Both the position numbers and the translations under genes were made by a program. The notes beneath the pieces were generated by a model. That model had not been told where the DNA came from. It was given only the letters and a program-made list of their open reading frames with translations, and made no database searches. From the NCBI GenBank assembly GCA_958430865.1, contig CAUDNR010000040.1:23322-34779 (forward strand): a stretch of 11,458 nt of DNA, in the 5' to 3' direction. Source of the DNA: Entrophospora sp. SA101 (Eukaryota > Glomeromycota > Glomeromycetes > Entrophosporales > Entrophosporaceae). Positions 1 to 7,649 of the stretch are shown here, piece after piece (position 1 is the stretch's first letter; every line of letters begins with the position of its first letter).

Positions 1-643
1 TCGAGATGTTAATTGGCAATTTATCAGCAAGATCTGGATCTCCAGATAATGTTTGGTTCATATGTCTTGTGAATTCAGTTCTTTCATCCTCGTTTATTGT
101 ATGTGAAACATTTTGACTTGATCCATGAACGGTGATTTTATGTTTGTTAAATGCAAATGAACTTTTATTACGCCATGATCTTAGTTTTGAAATTAACTAA
201 ATATTTAAAGTTAAAGTTAATATAAATGTAAATGTTAAAAAATGATTAATGAAATTAATCATCTATAGTTTAATTAATTAAGTAAACAACACATTATATA
301 TATATATATATATATATTTACTTCAACAAATTCTTCAAGCTCGACTTTTCCCGTAGAACTTAAGTCGATTTCTTTTAAAGTTGCTCTTATCTCGTCGTAT
401 GAATTGTCTTCACCTATGTCTTGTAAAGCTTTTAAAATTTCTTTTTGTTCAAGTGCACCGCTACCATCAATGTCTATTTGACTTTTTTCAAATTTTTGAA
501 TTTTTAATTGTGAAATTCATGCAAAAACAAAGAAATCCAAAAAAAAACAAAAATAGCGTAGCTTACTTGAATTGAGAGGTGATTTTAAGTATTTCGTGTT
601 GAGGAATTTGAGGAAACTTTTTGGCTAATTGCATTACATTCAT
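1..643 (-). CDS. SAC6: Fimbrin (plastin, Sac6) N-terminal part, three exons, runs off the left edge
   Basis: Fimbrin bundles actin filaments in cortical patches and cables; the family has two EF-hands followed by four calponin-homology domains. The exons, read on the minus strand, are 643-567, 481-322 and 196-1. The introns are 566-482 (GTAAGC...AAG) and 321-197 (GTAAAT...TAG), and the phases agree at both joins. The visible 144 residues start MNVMQLAKKFPQIPQHEIL, close to the fungal Sac6 start. They contain two canonical EF loops at about residues 29-40 (DIDGSGALEQKE) and 65-76 (DLSSTGKVELEE). The linker HTINEDERTEF (residues 111-121) and the DPDLADKLPI segment lead into the first actin-binding domain, which lies outside the window. 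The ATG at 643 is preceded by AAAACAAA, a good fungal start context. No lesion is visible. Fimbrin is a normal single-copy housekeeping gene, so this anchors the window as chromosomal DNA. Confidence 0.92.
297..316. repeat. (TA)n microsatellite in fimbrin intron 2
   Basis: About ten TA units lie just inside the donor of the second fimbrin intron. The sequence is simple and likely to vary in length between strains. No function is implied. Confidence 0.9.
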
Positions 644-1330
644 TTTGTTTTTAAAAGAAACTACATTATTAAAAGCAATAGCATTCTTTTATACTTTATA
701 ATTGTAGGTTTTGCTGCGACAAAACGAGACGAGCATAGTAGAAATCAAAACGTCAATTGCTAAAAAGGGATCATTGTTTCCATTACTATTGAGATTATTA
801 TTTCTACCAAGTGATAAATATTTGATTTTACTTGGATAAAAAACTTGGATTATTATGTTATGCACATTATATGTTTATAAAATTGGCATTCTCGGCATTT
901 CTTAATCGATGCCAAGACTTGCCAATTTTTCAAAAATGAATTTTTACGAAGGATCCGCATAAAATAATATATATATATACTCGAAATTTTATTGGCCAAC
1001 TGAAAGTCTTATCACGTGTTTTGATATTTTTCAACTTTTGAAATGAAAATTGTAGTTTCTCCCCAGAAGCATTGTGAAAAAAATTAGGTATTTTTCTTAC
1101 TTTTACGCTATACATCAAAGCAAACGAGTAATGCAAATTCATGACATAAATTCTCAGCCAACCAAAAAAATTTTCTGGACAAATTTACATCATGTAATCT
1201 TCTTTAATATAAATAATTTTGAACAAAACCCTTTTAGGTTAAATATTGTTAGAGGTTATTCCAAAAAATCTACAGTTCCATCACTATTTAATATTACAAT
1301 TATTATAATTAATAATAAATATATATAATA
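644..1330. other. Intergenic DNA upstream of fimbrin, no gene seen
   Basis: This stretch holds the 5' flank of the fimbrin gene and AT-rich sequence with no recognisable coding region. Short open frames on both strands (930-1142 minus, 1074-1328 plus) overlap each other, have low-complexity AT-driven composition and show no domain. The only structure noted is the inverted repeat at 879-929. The run ATGCCAAG..TTGCCAATTTTT at 909-930 resembles ATGCCAAGGCCCAGCCAATTTTT at 4895-4917, which suggests fragments of one dispersed repeat family. Confidence 0.6.
879..929. repeat. Imperfect 21-bp inverted repeat
   Basis: The left arm begins AAAATTGGCA and the right arm ends TGCCAATTTT, an exact 10-bp match. 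The match continues inward imperfectly (TTCTCGGCAT against ATGCCAAGACT) around a loop of about 10 bases. It could fold as a hairpin or be the remnant of a small palindromic element. No target duplication is obvious. Confidence 0.6.
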
Positions 1331-1474
1331 CAGTCAGAACTCATTAAACCAAAGTCAATGTTTTCACAAAAAAATTCTTTGGTTTAAAAAAACCTTAATA
1401 AGTAGATAACAAAAAACATTGGTTTAACATGTATATCCGTTTTGTCAAAGCATCATCTTGACGAGTTCTGGTTG
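1331..1474. mobile_element. 144-bp MITE, Tc1/mariner (pogo-like), TA-flanked
   Basis: The element runs from CAGTCAGAACTCATTAAACC to GACGAGTTCTGGTTG and is bounded by TA on both sides (1329-1330 and 1475-1476). The ends are imperfect inverted repeats: the left starts CAGTCAGAACTC, and the right, read inward on the other strand, starts CAACCAGAACTC. There is no coding capacity. A TA target and CAGT-type ends fit a pogo/Tigger-like non-autonomous element, which would be moved by a transposase encoded elsewhere. A diverged relative lies at about 5019-5182. Confidence 0.75.
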
Positions 1475-1735
1475 TAAATATAAAATGAATAATTGGATAT
1501 TTTTCAGGTATTAAATATCATTAAAATTGATCGATTTATAATACAACTCACTTAAGATGACAAATTAAAGGAATCCAAAACTGGGTCATCCAAAGAAGAA
1601 AATTGGCAGATCTTCCTCTCCTTCTGGTTTAGTCTGCCTGCTTCAAGAAGACCACTACTTGATATTGTAATCAAATATTTACTTGTACATTAAAAACTGA
1701 CTATGATAATCAATGATGTATGATGAAACTTTTGA

Positions 1736-1771
1736 CTTTAGTCATTGACGTGATGAAAGTACTGACTAAAG
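1736..1771. repeat. 9-bp perfect inverted repeat (stem-loop)
   Basis: CTTTAGTCA at 1736-1744 is matched exactly by TGACTAAAG at 1763-1771 around an 18-base loop. It lies about 35 bp before the 19-bp tandem repeat and may belong to the transposon's 5' region. Confidence 0.6.
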
Positions 1772-1804
1772 GTAGTTTCTCACCAAGGACCATTTTGACG
1801 ATTT

Positions 1805-1878
1805 GACGAAAGTAAAAAGTGTTGACAAAAGTAAAAATTGTTGACAAAAGTAAAAATTGTTGATGAAAATAAAAATTG
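1805..1878 (+). repeat. 19-bp tandem repeat, nearly four units
   Basis: The units begin at 1805, 1824, 1843 and 1862. Units two and three are identical (GACAAAAGTAAAAATTGTT), the first differs at two positions, and the fourth is diverged and cut at 17 bases. It sits about 155 bp upstream of the hAT transposase ATG. hAT transposases bind short repeated motifs near the element ends, so these may be subterminal binding sites; that role is inference. Confidence 0.8.
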
Positions 1879-2032
1879 AAATTGAAATTTATATATATAA
1901 GGTTACCCTAATTATAAAATAATAAATATTTTGAGTAAAAATTATTTGAATTGAAATTATATAATAGTGACCATAAACCATTCAAATTTTTATATCCAGT
2001 AATACTGTTTAAAGCAATAATTAGTTTTTAAA

Positions 2033-4436
2033 ATGTCAGATCCACAAAATAAATTATCTGGTAGACCTTCCTCAGATATGTGGATTTATTTTACTAAAAA
2101 ACAAGAAGAAAAACCCAAAGGACATTAATCTCCACAATGAAAGTACTGTACAAAAAAGTTTAGTCATGGACAACCACAAAAATTTTTATCACATTTAGCA
2201 AATCATTGTCCAGGCTGTACTTGTGAAATTAGAAAAGAATGTCTAAAACAAATAAACAATGATAATAATAATGAAATTTTAGAATCATCATCAACTCAAC
2301 AGCCAATTTCAAATTTTTATGAAAGCACATTGTTGACAAAAGAACACAATGATTCTATTAACCAGGCATTAATCAAAGCATTCATTTGCTGTGGAATTCC
2401 TTTTTCAGTTGTTAGTAATTCATACTTTATAGATCCTCTTCAACAGCTCTGTCCTGCATATCAACCACCATCTAGGAGTGTTTTATCTGGAAAATTTCTT
2501 GATACCAAAATATCTAATGACAATAATAAATTGAATTCAATATTAGAAAATAACAAAAACCTGACATTAGGTGACTATCATTATTATTATTATTTTATTT
2601 TATTTTACTTACCTTAAATTTGATAATTAAAACAGCAATTGATGGTTGGTCTAGTCCTCAGAATTTGTCAATATGGAGTTTTGTGATATATACACCTGAT
2701 TGTAAGCAATATTTGTATGAATTACATGACCTATCATCTGATAGTCATACTGCACAATATATTGCAACCCAAATTGAAGGAATTATGAATAAAGTTGGCC
2801 CATTTAAGTTTTCTGCAGTAGGTGCTTCCAATGTGAGTGGTGACAGGAAAATTATTACTGATAAATTTAAACACATCATCAACTTGCATTGTATAGCCCA
2901 TTGTATCAACTTGGTGACCAAAGATATTATCCAACATAATTTTGCAAAAAATCTGATTTCTAAATGCAAAATTGTTGCCAGATTTTTTAAAAGGCCCCAT
3001 AGAGCAACCAATATATTGCAAGAAAACATCAATAAAAATAACATTGTTGGTAGTGGTTTGAAGAAATATTGTGAGACATGTTGGACATCAGTTTATGATA
3101 CAGTGGCATCTATTATAAGGCTCAAACCTTGATTTGATTTAGTAAGTTGTTTTTATTTTTTATTTATTTTATTTTATTTTAATTTTAATATTTATTTAAA
3201 TTATAAATAGATTTTGAGAGAAAATGATGATTTGGTTACAAGTGAAGTGAAGAATATCCTTAGACGAGGAACTTTTTTTGACAATTTAGAAGATTTATCT
3301 CATCTATTAAAACAAATAAAAATTTCAATTGTAGAATTAGAATCAGATAGTTGCAATTTAGCTGATTGTTATCTCAACTTGGTTAAGTTGGCAGTAGCTA
3401 TAAATTTAATTCTAAAAGAGTATAACAAATCATTTTTTAACTATTGTATTTACATAGTAAGTCTCGGTATAGTGGACCTCGGTATAGCGGATGTCTAATA
3501 AAACTCTCAGTTTAACGGATCAAAGCTCAGAACCATCTATAAGTAAATTCTCTCGGTTTGACAGATTTACTAATTAAATCTTGAATTAATCTTGGTATAA
3601 TGGATTTTTGAAATTTTTGTTCTAATTACCCAAATTATCCGCTATACCGAGACTCACTGTGTACAAGTATAATAAAAGTTGGCAAGATTTTGAATATGAT
3701 GAATTTTTGTTGTGTTTTTTCCTACATCCAGCATATAAAGGTAATTAATCAATTGAAAATTAATATGATCTATAAAAAATATATTATCATTAATGATTGA
3801 TTTAATAATTGAATAGGTAAAGGTATAAGAAATGGTAATTTCAGGAGAATTGCAGAAACTGCTGCAAGACTATATCAAAATATGGGAAAATTCAAAACAT
3901 CTTGTAGTGAGTTGATATCTCAACTTAGACACTATAAAATTGGGAATTATCCATTTGATGCATCATATGACAGAAAAATGATTCACCACTAACTTGATGG
4001 ATGACATGTGAAGATGTTCACAATCACCTTCAAGATTTGGCAATTAAACTTTTTTCAGTGACCCCTCACAGTGTAGGGCGTGAAAGGATTTTTTCTAAGT
4101 TAAATTGGATATATGGCAATAAATGACAAAATTTGAACTTAGAAAAACTTGAAGATATATCCAAAATTCTCAGTTATTATCTTTCAAATACAAAAAAATA
4201 AGTTCAAAAATTTTGATCATTCAATTTCAGATAATGAACTTAAACAATTGGTTATTAATTCAAGTGACAATGATTCAGATGTGGAAGATCTAGAAAATGA
4301 AGATGAGTTGGAATATAATTATGAAGAAGACTTACTAGTGGTTAATGATATTATGATATTAGATGATGCAGTATTTGCTGATGAAAATGATAATATTAAT
4401 AATGAAATTGATGAAGTTTTGCGGACCACCAATTAA
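2033..4436 (+). pseudogene. hAT-family transposase with BED zinc finger, decayed
   Basis: A hAT transposase cuts and pastes its element using an RNase H-like domain. Exons are 2033-2570, 2636-3141, 3211-3740 (split by a MITE at 3453-3661) and 3817-4436. The three introns of 65, 69 and 76 nt keep the phase. A BED-type finger is recognisable near 2120-2220 (KYC..KF..HL..HC). The core starts at AIDGWSS (2636 on) and shows LHCIAHCINLV, CETCWTSVYD and LADCYLNLVKLA, then WQDFEYDEF...HPAYKG. The C-terminal dimerisation motif is LAIKLFSVTPHSVGRERIFS, followed by an acidic tail ending at 4436. Stops interrupt it at 2126, 2138, 3130, 3995 and 4124. One A is missing in the run at 3974-3978 and one extra sits in the run at 4192-4198. 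At the second catalytic position the sequence reads FSAVGASNV, without the Asp expected before A-S-N. It cannot make an active enzyme as written. Confidence 0.88.
3453..3661. mobile_element. 209-bp MITE inserted in the hAT transposase, TA target duplication
   Basis: TA occurs at 3451-3452 and 3662-3663. The inverted ends match over about 23 bp: the left reads CATAGTAAGTCTCGGTATAG and the right, on the other strand, CACAGTGAGTCTCGGTATAG. The element has no coding capacity. Motifs like CTCGGTATAGCGGA recur inside it. TA target use and the CAGTGAGTCTCGG-type ends fit a Tc1/mariner pogo-like MITE, different from the 144-bp family. Joining the flanks at a single TA gives the codons TAT TGT ATT TAC AAG TAT, continuing the transposase frame. 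The insertion is therefore nested and younger than the host element. Confidence 0.88.
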
Positions 4437-5018
4437 TTGTCTTCGATTGATAAAAATCAAAATTTTATATTGACCAATTAAATTTGTCGATCATTATTGA
4501 CCAATCACAAAGAAATTCTGTTATACTCGTACAATGCTTGCAGTCTGTAACGAAAATAATAATGGCTGGTACATATTAATATTATTAATTTGCCCGATCT
4601 CGGTGGATTACAAAATTGTAATTAATAAAATAAAAAATTTATTATCATTATCATTAAAAAAATAATAAAAACAACAAACGTAATTATGACTTTCTAGTAG
4701 AGGAATTAACACAGGAATAAAACATCTAGATGGCATCATTATTTAAAAATTATTACTTTAATCAACAACAAATTAGAAGATTCAAACAGATGTGTATATA
4801 TATTTATACTTATTGATTTAATTTTTTACATCATAAAAATGACTAGTGATGTCTCATGCAGTGGCAGATTCACGTATGTATATAATTTTCAAAATGCCAA
4901 GGCCCAGCCAATTTTTAGAAAAAACTAGCCGATGAACAATAAATTTATAGGTTAACTTTTTAAATGATATAAAAAAGCTTCTTTTAGTATTTGAAGCTGA
5001 CCAATTGTTGTTGCTATG
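4437..5018. other. Non-coding stretch after the hAT pseudogene
   Basis: No gene is recognised. The first part is probably the 3' subterminal region of the hAT element; ATTGACCAAT-like motifs occur near 4472 and 4497. At 4859 the sequence CAGTGGCAGATTCACG looks like one end of another dispersed element, followed by the ATGCCAAGGCCCAGCC run shared loosely with 909-930. No right terminal repeat or 8-bp target duplication could be assigned. Confidence 0.45.
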
Positions 5019-5182
5019 CAATTTAAACTGGAGTCAATGTTTTCACAAAAAAAAATCTTTAGTTTAGAAACCTTAATAAAATTGACTTATTATTATAGAG
5101 ATAAATTTCATAGGTAGATAATAAAAAAACATCGGTTTATCGTGTACATTATTTTATCAAAACATCATCTTAACGAGTTCTG
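5019..5182. mobile_element. Diverged relative of the 144-bp MITE at 1331
   Basis: Both copies share GTCAATGTTTTCACAAAAAA, the pieces ACCTTAATAA and GTAGATAA, and the right end CATCATCTTRACGAGTTCTG, in the same order and orientation. This copy carries about 30 extra bases near 5085-5115, and its left terminal repeat is no longer recognisable. A TA follows GAGTTCTGA at the right end. The borders are approximate. Confidence 0.65.
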
Positions 5183-5234
5183 ATAAGCAGAAGCTTATAA
5201 AGAAAAGGGTGACCTTTGCATCAGTCAGTAGAGA

Positions 5235-5433
5235 TTCCGTACAACTTTCAATTCCGTCCGTACACTATTCTTTTTTGTTCCGTACGTACACTTTTTATTT
5301 TTAATTTTTGTACGGAATTTGTGAATTCTGAAAAGTTGATTGGCGGGGACCAGTCTGTACGATCTTCGATTCCATATTTTGTTCCATACAGAACATGATT
5401 TACTACAGAGGTGCAGATGCTACGGAATACGGA
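5235..5433. repeat. Cluster of TTCCGTAC-type motifs on both strands
   Basis: TTCCGTAC at 5235, ATTCCGTCCGTAC at 5251 and TTCCGTACGTACA at 5278 lie on the plus strand. TGTACGGAATT at 5310 and TACGGAATACGGA at 5421 are inverted versions. The stretch is richer in CpG than its surroundings. The direct and inverted copies can fold back on each other, as in a small transposon end. The short open frames over it look fortuitous. Confidence 0.5.
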
Positions 5434-5496
5434 GCCTGTATAGACTCTTTGCATTTTAATGAATCCATATTGATGGTTTTTATATCATTATGTAAA

Positions 5497-5505
5497 TATA
5501 AAAGG
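5497..5505 (+). promoter_or_regulatory. TATA box of the two-span membrane protein gene
   Basis: TATAAAAGG lies 53 bp before the ATG at 5558, the right spacing for a short 5' leader. It matches the eukaryotic TATA consensus. In such AT-rich DNA a chance match is possible, but the GG that follows makes this copy stand out. Confidence 0.4.
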
Positions 5506-5557
5506 TGTTTTTGTTTACAGTGTTGTGAAACTATTGCTATCATTAGTAAAAAAAATA

Positions 5558-7445
5558 ATGAATAATCTTAAAAAAATCTCCAATTTTACACTACCAAGAC
5601 ACAGAAAGACTGAACCAACGTTATTGTGGTGGACTAAAGTTGTTGTCTCAATAGTCCTTTTAAGTGGTTAATTTTGTATATATATGTTTTAATTGATTTG
5701 ATTATAAAATATGAGCCTTCGATTCAATATTCTACTGTTAAGTTAGACTCACAACCTTTTCCAGGTACTATATGTTAGTGAATGATTATTATCTAATTGA
5801 AATGTAAATTGTTTGGAATTTTTTTTTAGCAAAATTATTTATTTTCTTATTATTTTAAAAGTGCTTAATATCACTCTGCCATCACATGTAACAATCGATT
5901 GCAAATTTTATACAAAAGATGATGATACACTTAGTATTAGTGTGTATGCCTCTAAAAATAGTTTTTTAAAAGCTTAATTGAATTTGGCATATCATTAATG
6001 AACTGTTTCTTAGCTTTCTTAGCTGATTTTTCTGCCAATCTTGAATTGTTCAACGATGGAAGTTATAAATTTACTCCTACTGAAAATATGATTAATTCTA
6101 GTGGTCTGTTGCTCCTTTCTTGGAATAATATTCCTGGAAATGGCATAAGTGTTATTGGATTTTGTGAAGGTAACTATAAAGCTTTTAAGATCACATACTT
6201 TAATTTAATGATTAATTGTTATTATATATTCTGTCAAACAAAATAGAATTAGTTGATATCAAAAATAATTATCCGGGTCAAGCTAACCTCCAAAATTACA
6301 TAGATTATCTCCAATATAACTTTGTATATATTCAAGAAAACAAGGTATCTATTTAAATATGCCAACGGTTAACATTTTGATATTTTGTAACTAAAGTCAT
6401 TAATATGATCAACTTGTAATCAAAATTAGATAAATGTTGTTTATATTAAATGGGACTAGAAAAATTACTTAATTCGTGATTGGACAAATTATTTAGGTTT
6501 TCCTAATCATCATATTTCACTTCGTATTCCAGAACCAATAGCTTCAGGTAACTACAAATTTGAATTTCGATTATATGATTTATTTAAAATTTTGCAATAT
6601 ATAGTGATTTAACACTTTCTAATTTCAAAGCACCTATAGTAGGATACAATCGGACCACAGTATCCATTGTACCATATGGTTATACAAATAGATATTTTGA
6701 AACTGTTGAAACAGAAAAAAGGTAATTACATAAATTTTTGAATATTTTATTTTATACTAATATTAACTTTTCTAATGATGCTTTTATCATTGCTAGATTT
6801 GAAACTGTAAGTGCTATGTAATATTTGTTGTTTTTTAAGTTCAAACTTAAAATATATTTGATATTTAAATACAGTTTTGTTTTCTCAGGTCTTAAGCAAT
6901 GTTGGTCCACTTGGAGGTACAATTAGCATACTGTTAGGAATTTATGCTATTTATTTGGTAAGTTTATTAAAATAAAATAATCATAACTATACAACAACAA
7001 ATAACAATTAATAAACAGGAAGATCACTCCTGGACCCACGGGGAATCTTTCAAAAATGTTGTTGCATGTAAAAACCAAGATCAAAAAGAAAGCTTTTGAA
7101 AAATTTACCAGTGATTCCTTTGACCGAGAAAACCCATTTACATTATGAAAGGTCTAAAGATCCAAATATCTCGGAAATTGAAGATCCAAATATTTCAGAA
7201 ATTAAAAAAGACCTTGCCTCTCTTACCACAAGATTTCATTCTTTGGAAACAATTCTAAGAGAGTACGTTATAAATTCGGATTTCCTTGATGAATTGGAGA
7301 CTGGAAAAACGAGGTTAGTATTGATGAGAGTAATAAACCTCTGCAATATATAATATTTATTATGTATGAACGTAATTTAAATTTCTGAAAATTTTATTTA
7401 CTATTACTATTACATTTTAGCAATCTTGCTCAGTCTCAGCGATAA
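5558..7445 (+). CDS. Two-span membrane protein of unknown function, ten exons, frame interrupted in places
   Basis: I do not recognise a named family. Phase-consistent exons are 5558-5764, 5862-5960, 6023-6169, 6247-6344, 6430-6547, 6631-6721, 6797-6806, 6889-6957, 7019-7313 and 7421-7445, about 386 codons. The protein has a basic N-terminus, helix 1 at about residues 28-52 (WWTKVVVSIVLLSG onward), a loop of about 210 residues with NIT sequon and two cysteines (VTIDC, IGFCE), helix 2 (PLGGTISILLGIYAIY, about 262-281), then LPVIPL and a coiled coil (EIKKDLASLTTRFHSLETIL). This one-helix, large-loop, one-helix plan recalls ENaC/ASIC or P2X channels in topology only. Frame breaks are a lost base near 5669-5671, a lost T near 6953-6957, and slips in A runs at about 7052 and 7085 that produce an apparent stop at 7069. 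TAG at 6457-6459 is either nonsense or a distal splice acceptor. Most breaks fall in short runs, so sequencing error or recent decay is possible. Confidence 0.6.
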
Positions 7446-7618
7446 CGGTTATTTGATGTTCGAACCATTTGAAAATGTCAACACTTTTAAATAATTCTCG
7501 TTATAATATTTTTTTTTAAATAAAATAAACCAAGGTGCATTTTCCTGTGCGGTTTATTAAAACTAACTTGATTTACTATCAACACCTATTCCGTTAGTCT
7601 AATTGATTTTATTCAACA
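6399..7618 (+). repeat. Tandem duplication, unit 1 (1220 bp)
   Basis: The unit covers the last 31 nt of intron 4, exons 5-10 and about 170 bp of 3' flank of the membrane protein gene. It is followed immediately by an identical unit with no spacer. By eye no base differs between the two, introns included. The flanking bases (C at 6398 and A at 7618; A at 7619 and T at 8839) show no microhomology at the breakpoints. Confidence 0.95.
7519..7529 (+). promoter_or_regulatory. Putative polyadenylation signals, first gene copy
   Basis: Two overlapping AATAAA hexamers (7519-7524 and 7524-7529) lie about 75 nt after the stop codon at 7443-7445. The position suits 3' end formation, but AATAAA is frequent in DNA this AT-rich. 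The same pair recurs at 8739-8749 in the second unit. Confidence 0.4.
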
Positions 7619-7649
7619 ATTAATATGATCAACTTGTAATCAAAATTAG

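Larger units (their letters stand above)
1475..2032. other. 5' flank and probable subterminal region of the hAT element
   Basis: No gene is seen here. The stretch contains the stem-loop 1736-1771 and the 19-bp tandem repeat 1805-1878, then AT-rich leader up to the transposase ATG at 2033. I could not place the left terminal inverted repeat or an 8-bp target duplication, so the element border is unknown. Confidence 0.5.

Noticed and set aside
381..575. 64-residue plus-strand open frame
   Set aside because: It is antisense to fimbrin exons 1-2, where the minus strand carries two EF-hands and consistent splice sites.
930..1328. Overlapping open frames on both strands
   Set aside because: They overlap, are rich in AT-driven residues (K, N, I, F), lack domains and splice-site support, and appear to be chance.
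1805..1878. CRISPR array
   Set aside because: The 19-bp units are contiguous without spacers, and the DNA is eukaryotic.
2734..3044. Two minus-strand open frames of 95 and 99 residues
   Set aside because: Both are antisense to the RNase H-like core of the hAT transposase, which has clear family motifs on the plus strand.
5216..5454. Open frames of 60 and 68 residues over the CCGTAC cluster
   Set aside because: They lie on opposite strands of a motif-rich repeat and show no protein-like pattern.
5830..5861. Use of the strong TTTTTTTTTAG acceptor at 5829 for intron 1 of the membrane gene
   Set aside because: That join leads to a stop within ten codons and a wrong frame, while the AAAAG acceptor at 5861 continues into VLNITLPSHVTIDC in phase.
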